From Oscillospiraceae bacterium (GTDB lineage Bacteria > Bacillota > Clostridia > Oscillospirales > CAG-272), in assembly GCA_015064505.1 (NCBI GenBank), contig SVSB01000004.1, forward strand, positions 1-64,000: a stretch of 64,000 bases of DNA, in the 5' to 3' direction. The notes under the pieces are model-generated. The model searched no databases. It saw only the letters and a program-made list of their open reading frames with translations, and was not told the DNA's origin. Positions 51,350-59,867 of the stretch are shown here, in pieces (the first letter of the stretch is position 1; every line of letters starts with the position of its first letter). Position numbers and translations under genes: made by a program.

Positions 51350-52372
51350 ATGAACGAAGTAATGACAAACGAAGTAAAAAAGAAGATAGTATATTCGGGC
51401 GTACAGCCCTCCGGTAATCTTACTATCGGAAACTACCTTGGAGCCATCAAAAACTTTTCCGCCTTTTCAGAGGATTACGAGTGCTATTACTGCGTGGTGG
51501 ATCTGCATTCCGTTACGGTGCGTCAGGTGCCTGCGGAGCTGAGAAAGCGTACCTACGAGGGACTTGCCGTTTATATGGCTTGCGGACTTGATCCCCAAAA
51601 GAATACCCTTTACGTGCAGAGCCACGTGCACGAGCACGCAGAGCTTTCGTGGCTTCTTGGCTGTAACACTATGTTCGGCGAGCTTTCCCGCATGACGCAG
51701 TTCAAGGATAAGAGCCGCAAGCACGCAGAGAATATAAACGCGGGACTTTTCACCTACCCCGTGCTGATGGCGGCGGATATACTTCTTTATCAGACCGATA
51801 TAGTGCCCATAGGAAGCGATCAGAAGCAGCATCTTGAGCTTGCAAGAGATATTGCCGTGCGTTTCAACACCACCTACAGCGAGACCTTCAAGGTGCCCGA
51901 GCCCTATATGCCCAAGAGCGGTGCAAGGATAATGTCCCTTGCGGAGCCCACCCAGAAGATGTCCAAATCCGATCCCAACGCAAACGCGATCGTATACATC
52001 CTTGATAAGAAGGACGATATCATCCGCAAGTTCCGCCGTGCGGTAACGGACAGCGGAAGCGAGATCGTGATGGGCGAGGGCAAGGACGGTATCAACAATC
52101 TTATCACTATTTACAGCGTGCTTTCCGGCAAGACCTGCGAGGAGGTGGAGAGAGAATTCGCAGGGAAGGGATACGGAGACTTCAAGACCGCAGTGGGAGA
52201 GCTTTGTGCTGACGTGCTTCGCCCGGTGCAGGAGGAATACGCACGTCTTATAGCGGATAAAAAGTATCTGGAAGAGGTAATGAAGCTGGGCGCAGAGAGA
52301 GCGTCCTACGCCGCAAGAAGGACTCTTTCCAAGGTTAAGCGCAAGATGGGCTTTACCGATATTCCCAGATAA
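51350..52372 (+). CDS. trpS: Tryptophan--tRNA ligase
   Basis: 340 residues, class I synthetase. HIGH-type motif in GVQPSGNLTIGNYLGAI, KMSKS-type motif in QKMSKSDPNANAI. The fold and length are normal for bacterial TrpS. AAAGGAAAC precedes the ATG at 51350; the in-frame ATG four codons later is an alternative. Only 15 bases separate it from the aminotransferase gene, which leaves no room for a T-box. Confidence 0.95.
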   Translation: MNEVMTNEVKKKIVYSGVQPSGNLTIGNYLGAIKNFSAFSEDYECYYCVVDLHSVTVRQVPAELRKRTYEGLAVYMACGLDPQKNTLYVQSHVHEHAELSWLLGCNTMFGELSRMTQFKDKSRKHAENINAGLFTYPVLMAADILLYQTDIVPIGSDQKQHLELARDIAVRFNTTYSETFKVPEPYMPKSGARIMSLAEPTQKMSKSDPNANAIVYILDKKDDIIRKFRRAVTDSGSEIVMGEGKDGINNLITIYSVLSGKTCEEVEREFAGKGYGDFKTAVGELCADVLRPVQEEYARLIADKKYLEEVMKLGAERASYAARRTLSKVKRKMGFTDIPR

Positions 52373-52383
52373 TGGAGGACGCA

Positions 52384-53475
52384 ATGATAAGCACCGAATG
52401 GATATATGCTATAGTGTCTGTGCTCTGCGCGGCACTGCTTGCATTCTCATCCACCCCTGCCGTAAGGGTGCTGGCGTTTAAGATAAACGCCATAGACCGC
52501 GCCAAGGACGGCAGAAGAATGCATAAGGAGCCCATTCCCCGCATTGGCGGACTTGCAATGTTTTTCGGCTTTTTTGTGTCGACTCTCGTATTTTGCGATA
52601 TAACGAGAGATCTCGTTGCCGTATGGACCGGCGGATTCGTACTGGTTCTTCTCGGCATAGTAGACGATATTTATTCTCTTAAGCCCTGGATGAAGGCGAT
52701 AGTGCAGTTTGCCGTTGCCTTTATTCCCATATCCCAGGGAATACAGATAAGCTTTCTTCACCTTTTCGGCAAGACGGTTCTTCTTGGCGGGTGGAGCATA
52801 CCCGTCACCGTTTTGTGGATCGTGTTCGTTACCAACGCCGTTAACCTTATCGACGGACTCGACGGACTTGCCTGCGGAGTTTCCACCATTTGCGCAATTT
52901 CTCTCACGGTGGTAATGCTTCTGGGCGGCAACGCTTATTACGCACTTCTTACGGCTATTCTTGCGGGTAGCTGTGCGGGATTTTTGCCCTTTAACTCTAA
53001 CCCTGCAAAGATAATCATGGGCGATACGGGCGCGCTCTTCCTCGGCTACACCCTTTCCGTGCTTTCCGTTGGCGGCGTATTTAAAATGGATGCGGTGCTT
53101 GCGTTCCTTATTCCCTTGGCCATCTTCGGTCTGCCATTGTTTGACACGGTATTTGCCATCGTGCGCCGAGTTGCCCATGGAAAAAGCCCCTTTGCGGCGG
53201 ACAGAGGACATTTGCACCACAGGCTGATAGATATGGGCTTCGGTCATAAGCAGAGCGTAAGGATACTTTATTCCATCAGCGGAACTCTCGGCATTGCGGC
53301 GGTGCTCCTTATGGAGTCCTCCTTCGTTCCTGCCATCTGCCTCGTTACCGCGGCGCTGGGTCTTTATATCGCGCTGTACTTCATTATGAAGAACAGCGAG
53401 CTGAGAAAGCTGACGGGTCTTGAGAATATTGACCCTCATCCCGATGATATTCAGTCTCCGGACGACGGTAAATGA
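52384..53475 (+). CDS. Undecaprenyl-phosphate GlcNAc-1-phosphate transferase (MraY/WecA/TagO type)
   Basis: 363 residues with ten or so membrane helices. The catalytic motifs are PRIGGLAMFFGFF, GIVDDIYSLKP (Asp pair), NAVNLIDGLDGLACG and ADRGHLHHRLIDMG (His-rich loop). The last motif is typical of WecA/TagO and not MraY. The product starts wall or capsule polymer synthesis by loading a sugar phosphate on undecaprenyl phosphate. GGAGG with a five-base gap supports the start at 52384 over 52372. Confidence 0.88.
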   Translation: MISTEWIYAIVSVLCAALLAFSSTPAVRVLAFKINAIDRAKDGRRMHKEPIPRIGGLAMFFGFFVSTLVFCDITRDLVAVWTGGFVLVLLGIVDDIYSLKPWMKAIVQFAVAFIPISQGIQISFLHLFGKTVLLGGWSIPVTVLWIVFVTNAVNLIDGLDGLACGVSTICAISLTVVMLLGGNAYYALLTAILAGSCAGFLPFNSNPAKIIMGDTGALFLGYTLSVLSVGGVFKMDAVLAFLIPLAIFGLPLFDTVFAIVRRVAHGKSPFAADRGHLHHRLIDMGFGHKQSVRILYSISGTLGIAAVLLMESSFVPAICLVTAALGLYIALYFIMKNSELRKLTGLENIDPHPDDIQSPDDGK

Positions 53476-53510
53476 GCTTATAAACAAAAATAAAAAAACA
53501 GGAGGAAGAA

Positions 53511-54314
53511 ATGAATCGGGATAAACGACATAACGATATACTTTCCGTGCTGCTGCTTGCGGTGGTGCTGGTGGCACTTCTTTCTCTTGCACTTTTCGGT
53601 CTGCACAAGGCGGGCATAGTCAATTGGTTTAAGCAGGAGCAGACTGCTGAACAGCCCGACGACGGACAGGCTATTGCAAACCTGCTTGAGAGCCTTGCAG
53701 AGCGGGAGAAAAACGGTGAACTGACCTACGTTACCCTTGATTCTTCCATAATCAAGGCTGTGCTTGCAACGGGCGGTGCAGGTAATCAGTATCTGCACGA
53801 GTACACCATAACCTACGGCAACAGAGATACCCCGTCCATTTCCTGCAGCGTGCTGCGCCTTGATAACGATTTCCATCTTTTGGAGTTCAAGGACGGCAGA
53901 CTTATGCGCGAGGTGCTCTGCGTTGACAGGATAGCGCAGGTATTTGACAGCCGCGTGGGAAGGAGCGAAGTCCTGACGGGTGTGCCTGCCGAATATTTTG
54001 AGCAGAATACGGGAAGTGTCAGCGCCATTGACCTTATAAATCTTATTATCAATTTCAAAACGGGAACCCCCGTAAGCTGGAAGCTTGGCACCGTGCAGGA
54101 TTGCATAGTTGAGGCTCTTCGCGAGGAGAGCGTCAATATGGCGCGTATCACCCTCGATTACGGAGATCACAAGGATATATATATGCTTGATATAGACAGC
54201 AGAGCGCTGTATTCCTACGAGAGCTATTCGGGCGACGTGCGTATGGTGCGTATGCAGACCACCAATTTTACTTATAAAATAGAAGGAATGGAGCTTCGCT
54301 CTGTCCTTGAATAA
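53511..54314 (+). CDS. Membrane-anchored protein of unknown function
   Basis: 267 residues. A single N-terminal helix (ILSVLLLAVVLVALLSLALFGL, about 10-31) is followed by an extracytoplasmic domain. A heptad-like patch (IANLLESLAEREKNGEL) lies near its start and a beta-rich end reads MLDIDSRALYSYESYSGDVRMVRM. No family recognised. GGAGG precedes the start. It lies 35 bases after the glycan transferase gene, perhaps a wall-associated partner, but that is a guess. Confidence 0.6.
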   Translation: MNRDKRHNDILSVLLLAVVLVALLSLALFGLHKAGIVNWFKQEQTAEQPDDGQAIANLLESLAEREKNGELTYVTLDSSIIKAVLATGGAGNQYLHEYTITYGNRDTPSISCSVLRLDNDFHLLEFKDGRLMREVLCVDRIAQVFDSRVGRSEVLTGVPAEYFEQNTGSVSAIDLINLIINFKTGTPVSWKLGTVQDCIVEALREESVNMARITLDYGDHKDIYMLDIDSRALYSYESYSGDVRMVRMQTTNFTYKIEGMELRSVLE

Positions 54315-54329
54315 CAAAGGAGAACAAAA

Positions 54330-54599
54330 ATGAAAGCAGTTGTATCGGTTATAGGTAAGGACAGCATCGGTATCATTGCCGCAGTAAGCGGTGAATGCGC
54401 CGATTTCGGAGTTAATATCATTGAGATAACCCAAAGCGTTCTTGACGAATACTTTGCAATGATAATGATAGTAGACATTTCAAAGATAAATCGCCCCTTC
54501 TCCGAGTTCGTTGACGCTATGTCGGAGCTGGGCAAAAAGAGCAATCTTGAGATCCGCGCAATGCACGAGGATATCTTTGACGCAATGCACAGAATATGA
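54330..54599 (+). CDS. ACT-domain protein (UPF0237 type)
   Basis: 89 residues, one ACT domain: VVSVIGKDSIGIIAAVSGECADFGVNIIEI followed by a second-half strand MIMIVDISKI. This small protein is commonly encoded just before DUF711 (UPF0210) proteins, as here. A ligand-sensing regulatory subunit is the usual reading. AAAGGAG precedes the start; the next gene follows after nine bases. Confidence 0.88.
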   Translation: MKAVVSVIGKDSIGIIAAVSGECADFGVNIIEITQSVLDEYFAMIMIVDISKINRPFSEFVDAMSELGKKSNLEIRAMHEDIFDAMHRI

Positions 54600-54608
54600 G
54601 GACGAAAA

Positions 54609-55967
54609 ATGCTTAATACCAGAGACATACTTGAAACCATAAATATGATAAGGGAGGAGAACCTGGACGTAAGAACCGTTACGGCGGGAATCTCTCTCTT
54701 CGATTGCGTTGCGGATGATAACAAAAGGCTTTGCGACAAGATATACGATAAGATAACCAAAACGGCAGAGCATCTCGTTCCCGTTGCTTCTTCCATTGAG
54801 AAGGAGATCGGTATTCCGATAGTGAATAAGAGAATTTCCGTAACTCCCATATCCCTTGTGTGCGGTAACGCAACGCCCGACGATTGCGTTGAGATAGCCC
54901 GCACCCTTGACCGCGCCGCCGCCACCGTTGGTGTAAACTTCATAGGCGGCTACGGTGCTCTCGTGCAGAAGGGAATGACCAAGGGCAGTGCCGCTCTTAT
55001 TGATTCAATTCCCGACGCTCTTGCAGAAACCAATATCGTTTGCTCCTCCGTAAACGTTGCCTCCACCAAGGCGGGCATCAATATGGATGCGGTTGCAAAG
55101 ATGGGTCAAATAATCAAGGCAACTGCGGAAAAGACCGCAGACAGAGATGCAATAGGATGCGCTAAGCTGGTGGTATTTGCAAACGTGCCCGAGGATAACC
55201 CCTTTATGGCAGGTGCATTCCACGGTATCGGTGAGTCGGATTGCGCCATCAACGTTGGCGTATCGGGTCCCGGCGTCGTTGCAAAGGCTATTGAGCGCGC
55301 AGGCAACGTAAGCTTCGGCGAGCTCAGCGACGTTATAAAGAAGACCGCCTTCAAGATAACCCGCGTTGGTCAGCTCGTAGCGTACGAGGCTTCCCGCAGA
55401 CTTGGAATACCTTACGGTATCGTTGATCTTTCTCTGGCACCCACTCCCGCTATCGGTGACAGCGTTGCTCACATTCTGGAGGCTATGGGCCTTGAGGTAT
55501 GCGGCACTCACGGAACCACTGCCGCGCTTATGATGCTTAACGACGCCGTTAAAAAAGGCGGCGTTATGGCTTCATCCCACGTTGGCGGACTTTCGGGCGC
55601 GTTTATTCCCGTTTCCGAGGATGCGGGTATGATCCACGCGGCGGAGATCGGCGAGCTTTCCATAGAAAAGCTGGAGGCAATGACCGCCGTTTGCTCCGTT
55701 GGCCTTGATATGATAGCAATTCCCGGTGATACCTCGGCAGAGACTATTTCCGCGCTTATTGCGGACGAGATCGCCATCGGCGTTGCCAATACAAAGACCA
55801 CCGCAGTGCGCGTTATTCCCGCACCCGGAAAGAAGGTTGGAGATTCCGTTGAATTCGGCGGACTTCTCGGTTACGCACCCATTATGCCCTTGCGCACTCC
55901 CTCCTCTGCGGCGTTCATCGCCCGCGGCGGCCGTATCCCCGCGCCGATACATAGTCTTAAAAACTGA
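54609..55967 (+). CDS. DUF711/UPF0210 family protein
   Basis: 452 residues matching the UPF0210 family along its length: an N-terminal [28 protein letters not shown], the Gly-rich core [17 protein letters not shown], and [16 protein letters not shown]. The fold is related to glycyl-radical/PFL-like barrels, but no radical Gly loop is present. The biochemical activity is unknown in the family. It is tightly paired with the ACT protein upstream. GAGGACG precedes the start. Confidence 0.88.
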   Translation: MLNTRDILETINMIREENLDVRTVTAGISLFDCVADDNKRLCDKIYDKITKTAEHLVPVASSIEKEIGIPIVNKRISVTPISLVCGNATPDDCVEIARTLDRAAATVGVNFIGGYGALVQKGMTKGSAALIDSIPDALAETNIVCSSVNVASTKAGINMDAVAKMGQIIKATAEKTADRDAIGCAKLVVFANVPEDNPFMAGAFHGIGESDCAINVGVSGPGVVAKAIERAGNVSFGELSDVIKKTAFKITRVGQLVAYEASRRLGIPYGIVDLSLAPTPAIGDSVAHILEAMGLEVCGTHGTTAALMMLNDAVKKGGVMASSHVGGLSGAFIPVSEDAGMIHAAEIGELSIEKLEAMTAVCSVGLDMIAIPGDTSAETISALIADEIAIGVANTKTTAVRVIPAPGKKVGDSVEFGGLLGYAPIMPLRTPSSAAFIARGGRIPAPIHSLKN

Positions 55968-55980
55968 AAGGAATACATAT

Positions 55981-56757
55981 ATGGCAAAGGAACTTATTTG
56001 TGTAAAGGGACTTTCCAAGGAATTTGACTTAAGTGCGAAGCAAAGAAAGCTGAACAATACCACGGAAAAGGTAAAAATTGCGGTAAACGACGTAAGCTTT
56101 TCCGTTTACGAGGGCGAGGTGTTCGGTCTGCTCGGCCCGAACGGGGCAGGAAAGACCACCACCCTCCGTATGCTCTCCACTCTTATAAAGCCCACCTCGG
56201 GCGATGCCCTTGTGGACGGTGCAAGTATCGTTACGGAGCCCGATAAGGTAAGGGCAAAGATCGGTTTTCTTACAAGCGAATTGAAGCTTGAGCAGTTTTT
56301 CACCCCCGACTATCTCTTTGATTTCTTCAGCGAGCTGCACGGCGTTCCTTCCGACGTGGCAAAGGCCAGAAAAAAGGAGATGTTTTCCCGCTTCGGTATC
56401 GACGAGTTTGCGGCGATCAAGGTGGCAAATCTCTCAACGGGTATGAAGCAGAAGGCCTCGCTCGTTATCTCCCTCGTTCACGATCCCGACGTGGTGGTAT
56501 TTGACGAGCCCACCAACGGACTTGATATTATCACCGCAAAGACGGTGACGGATTTTCTTCTGGATCTCAAGGCGGAGAAAAAGACCGTTATGATCTCCAC
56601 CCACATATTCAGCCTTGTGGAAAAGCTGTGCGACAGAGTGGGCATTATCATAGACGGTAAAATGATAGCCTGCGATTCGCTTGCCGCCGTTTGCGGAGAG
56701 ATGAATCTGGAGGATCGCTTCTTTGAGCTTTACAGAACGGTAAAGGGGGCGGAGTAA
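55981..56757 (+). CDS. ABC transporter ATP-binding protein (NatA-like)
   Basis: 258 residues. Walker A GLLGPNGAGKTTTLRML, signature NLSTGMKQKASLV (with the NLSTG variant), Walker B VVVFDEPTNGLDI and the His switch STHIFSLV. NatA-type domains power export of sodium or drugs with a partner membrane protein, which is the next gene. Start at 55981 has GAAAGGAAT upstream; the track ORF begins 85 codons earlier in the DUF711 gene. It overlaps the next gene by one base. Confidence 0.9.
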   Translation: MAKELICVKGLSKEFDLSAKQRKLNNTTEKVKIAVNDVSFSVYEGEVFGLLGPNGAGKTTTLRMLSTLIKPTSGDALVDGASIVTEPDKVRAKIGFLTSELKLEQFFTPDYLFDFFSELHGVPSDVAKARKKEMFSRFGIDEFAAIKVANLSTGMKQKASLVISLVHDPDVVVFDEPTNGLDIITAKTVTDFLLDLKAEKKTVMISTHIFSLVEKLCDRVGIIIDGKMIACDSLAAVCGEMNLEDRFFELYRTVKGAE

Positions 56758-57938
56758 TGAAAAACAACAAGATATGGGCGGTAATGCGCAAGGAGTTTGC
56801 CCGTTTCTTTGGTGACAGAAGGCTTGTGCTTACCACGATAGTTTTGCCCGGACTTATGATATACGCCCTCTATTCATTTATGGGAAGCGCAATGGGAAAT
56901 ATGTTCGGAACCGAGGAGGACTATGCGGCAAGATGCTATGCGGTCAATATGCCCGCAAGCGCGGAGACTCTCCTTGAGGCGGGTCTCGGCACCGATATTG
57001 AGCATATAGGCGCGGATCAGACGGATGAATACAAGCAGCTGATTGCCGACGGAGAGGCGGATCTTGTGATAGTTTTCCCCGAAGGTGCGGAAAAGCTCTT
57101 TGACGGCACTGCCGTTCCGTCCCTGAACGCTCCCTCCGTTTCGCTGTTTTATAATTCCGCAGAGGTGGATTCCTTTAACGCCTTTGACGGCGCGAACGCG
57201 GTGCTTCAGGGTTATGAGAGCTCCGTTACCAATCTTTTTGACGTAAACGTCGGTGAAGAGAAATACGATCTGGCAACGGACGAGGCGGCGGCGGGGCAGG
57301 TGTTCTCAATGATGATGCCCATGCTGCTGATGATGTTTATGTTCACGGGCTGTATGTCGGTTGCGCCCGAATCCATTGCCGGTGAAAAAGAGCGCGGCAC
57401 CATTGCCACCTTGCTGATAACTCCCCTTAAGCGCTCTCATCTTGCTTTGGGAAAGATCTTCAGTCTTGGCGTTATTGCCATACTTTCCGGCGTTTCCAGC
57501 GCCGTTGGAACCATACTGTCCCTTCCAAGGCTTATGAACTTTGAGGGAATGAACGTGGACGCAAGCGTATACGGCTTATCCGATTATCTTATGCTTGGCT
57601 GCGTTATTATTTCCACCGTGCTACTGCTTGTGGCGCTTATATCCTGCGTATCCGCTTTTGCAAAGAGCGTGAAGGAGGCGTCCACGGCGCTCTCGCCCAT
57701 AATGATAATCAATATGCTTATCGGCGTTACCGCTATGCTCGGCGCCGCGCCTGCAAACGGAGTAATGTATTGCATTCCCCTTTACAACAGCGCCCAGTGC
57801 ATGAACGCCATCTTCTCCTTTGCGGCAAACCCCGTGCATATCGCGATTACCTGCGGAGTAAACCTCGCCGTAATGGGAATACTCGTGTTCCTGCTGACTA
57901 AGATGTTTGATAACGAGAAGGTTATGTTCTCGGCTTGA
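56757..57938 (+). CDS. ABC-2 type transporter permease (NatB-like)
   Basis: 393 residues. One helix near the N-terminus (LTTIVLPGLMIYALYSFMG), an extracytoplasmic domain of about 160 residues, then five to six helices. The latter include MMMPMLLMMFMFTGCMS and the conserved GEKERGTIATLLITPLKRSHLALGK loop of ABC-2 permeases. It pairs with the NatA-like ATPase immediately upstream (TAATG overlap). A sodium- or drug-export role is family inference. A terminator follows. Confidence 0.88.
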   Translation: MKNNKIWAVMRKEFARFFGDRRLVLTTIVLPGLMIYALYSFMGSAMGNMFGTEEDYAARCYAVNMPASAETLLEAGLGTDIEHIGADQTDEYKQLIADGEADLVIVFPEGAEKLFDGTAVPSLNAPSVSLFYNSAEVDSFNAFDGANAVLQGYESSVTNLFDVNVGEEKYDLATDEAAAGQVFSMMMPMLLMMFMFTGCMSVAPESIAGEKERGTIATLLITPLKRSHLALGKIFSLGVIAILSGVSSAVGTILSLPRLMNFEGMNVDASVYGLSDYLMLGCVIISTVLLLVALISCVSAFAKSVKEASTALSPIMIINMLIGVTAMLGAAPANGVMYCIPLYNSAQCMNAIFSFAANPVHIAITCGVNLAVMGILVFLLTKMFDNEKVMFSA

Positions 57939-57944
57939 TGTTAA

Positions 57945-57978
57945 TAAAAAATCTCTGCGAATTTCGCAGAGATTTTTT
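57945..57978. terminator. Bidirectional terminator between NatB-like and AraC genes
   Basis: AAAAAATCTCTGCGAA pairs with TTCGCAGAGATTTTTT. The A- and T-runs on both sides serve the convergent plus and minus transcripts. Confidence 0.85.
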
Positions 57979-57979
57979 A

Positions 57980-58831
57980 CTATAGGTGAAACGGGGCTGT
58001 TCCTTGAGTTGACATTCTGTATTGGCGCGGAGTAACACCGAATTTGCGTTTGAAAAGAACGATGAAATGAGAGCAATCGGAGAATCCTGCGTGCAGGCAG
58101 GCGCTCATGACAGATTCACCGTTTTCGAGAAGCTTTGCGGCGGCTGCAAGCTTATGGGATCTCAAAAGTGCGTGGGGTGAAAGGTGTAAGTGCTTTTGAA
58201 AAAGCCGATTTAGTGTGGAAGGGCTTGTGTAATGTCTTTCGCAGAGATGTTTGACATTTCGGATATCGGTGCAGTTTTCATTTATATCATTTAAGATCTG
58301 TTGGAAAAGCGGAGAAGGGGCACTGCGGTATTCCGATGTGATTGCAGTATCACGCAGAGTACAAACAGCTTGCAGGATCAGTGAAGACAGATAGAGTGTG
58401 TCATTCGTTTCCAAAGTCTTTTCAATTTCGGAAAGCAGGAAACACAGCTTGCTTAAATGCTTTGCGTCCGGTTGAATGTAAGGTGTGGAAAGATTGCGGA
58501 GTGCCTCTGCGATAGGGGAGCTTTCGGGGATATCCAACCAAAGGCAGTAGTTTTCTTGCTCTATCGGATAACTTACAACGCGCATATGCAGATCTTTGGT
58601 CGCTGTAAGGATAACATCCCCTTTTTTTAAGGAATATAGGTGACCGTTGACCAAAAAAGAACCCTCATCGGACAGATGAAGATAGATCTCCCAATACGGA
58701 TGCAAATGTAACGGGTCGTTCTTTTTGCTATCGGGATAAACGATCGTGCGGTTATGCATCAGAGCAAAGCGTGTGCAGGATACGGCATCGGGTAGAGAAT
58801 GGATCTCCGGTATATTTATCGGTTCGTACAT
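57980..58831 (-). CDS. AraC-family transcriptional regulator with cupin sensor
   Basis: 283 residues. The N-terminal cupin carries LHLHPYWEIYLHLSDEGSF and LKKGDVILTATKDLHMR; the C-terminal pair of helix-turn-helices lies in IRNVKHLCERHYTSPSTLNRLFQKHLHLSPHALL and MSACLHAGFSDCSHFIVLFKRKFGVTPRQYR. The start at 58831 has AGAGG five bases upstream; two upstream ATGs are less supported. It is divergent from a DMT transporter and a GH36 gene, so it probably controls that sugar cassette. Confidence 0.88.
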   Translation of the reverse strand: MYEPINIPEIHSLPDAVSCTRFALMHNRTIVYPDSKKNDPLHLHPYWEIYLHLSDEGSFLVNGHLYSLKKGDVILTATKDLHMRVVSYPIEQENYCLWLDIPESSPIAEALRNLSTPYIQPDAKHLSKLCFLLSEIEKTLETNDTLYLSSLILQAVCTLRDTAITSEYRSAPSPLFQQILNDINENCTDIRNVKHLCERHYTSPSTLNRLFQKHLHLSPHALLRSHKLAAAAKLLENGESVMSACLHAGFSDCSHFIVLFKRKFGVTPRQYRMSTQGTAPFHL

Positions 58832-58947
58832 AACAGCCTCTATTGACATAAAAATCATATTTTATGGGATGAAACTCATAGAAATATTGTTTTTATTTTG
58901 TTATGATTATATTGTAAACTAATCGGATTGTCAATACGGTGTTTTAT

Positions 58948-59826
58948 ATGAATCATTATATTTTGCTTTGTCTTTCATTACTTGCTTGCCTTGCGGGCGG
59001 CGTGTTCCGAAAAATATATACTCTTCACACAAGCGGGAATATGGCATCTATATTCCTCTTCAATGCCGTCTCCTCAATTGTTTCGGCGGGCGTATTGCTG
59101 TTATGGGGTGTTTCCGTGCCCTCTGCGTTCACAATATGGCTCGGTATTTTGTTCGGCGTAGTTACGGCATTGCAGTCGCTTGCGTTTCTTTGGGCGTTGC
59201 AGATAGGCCCGATGTCCTATACTTCCGTTATCGGCTCATTTTCCACGTTGGTCACGGCGGTTTCGGGTGTGCTTTTCTTTGATGAAGGCATAACTGTTTT
59301 GCAGACGGTGGGAATTGCAATTATGCTTTGCAGCTTTGTATTTGCCGCAGAGAAGGATAAGGACAAGAAGAAATCCTCATTCCTTTGGTTGCTGCTTTGC
59401 ACGGTAAATTTCCTTTCCATTGGTTGTATAGGCATTATGCAAAAGGTGCATCAATCCTCCCCCTACCGTGCAGAGCTGAACTCGTTTTTAGTTATTGCAT
59501 TTGTTGTGGCGGGCTTACTTTCGCTTTTTCTTGCTCTGCTGTTTTTCAAAAGCACCGCGGGGGAAAAGAAAAACAAGAGTTCCCTTGTGCTTTTGCTGCT
59601 TTGTATGCTCGCCGCAGGCGTGGGAGCTGCATTTAATAACAAATTCAATCTGTATCTTTCGGGAGTGATCGACAGCGCAGTTTTCTTTCCCGTTGTCAAC
59701 GGCGGCGGACTGATTTTATCCACCCTTGCCGCAGTTGTGTTCTTTAAAGAACGCCTTGCGAAAAAGCAGTGGATAGGCATGGTACTGGGGATTGTTGCGG
59801 TGCTTATGCTTTGCACTCCGACTTAA
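58948..59826 (+). CDS. EamA/DMT-superfamily transporter next to GH36
   Basis: 292 residues with about ten helices and the EamA pattern in both halves (LGILFGVVTALQSLAFLWALQIGPMSYTSVIGSFSTLVTAVSGV and VVNGGGLILSTLAAVVFFKERL). The start at 58948 is an ATG; the track uses a GTG nine bases earlier, and neither has a strong ribosome site. It is transcribed away from the AraC gene and lies 41 bases before the GH36 gene. Sugar or sugar-derivative transport is inferred from that setting. Confidence 0.75.
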   Translation: MNHYILLCLSLLACLAGGVFRKIYTLHTSGNMASIFLFNAVSSIVSAGVLLLWGVSVPSAFTIWLGILFGVVTALQSLAFLWALQIGPMSYTSVIGSFSTLVTAVSGVLFFDEGITVLQTVGIAIMLCSFVFAAEKDKDKKKSSFLWLLLCTVNFLSIGCIGIMQKVHQSSPYRAELNSFLVIAFVVAGLLSLFLALLFFKSTAGEKKNKSSLVLLLLCMLAAGVGAAFNNKFNLYLSGVIDSAVFFPVVNGGGLILSTLAAVVFFKERLAKKQWIGMVLGIVAVLMLCTPT

Positions 59827-59867
59827 TCATCCAAAAAATAATAACATATATACGAGGAGGAATGAAC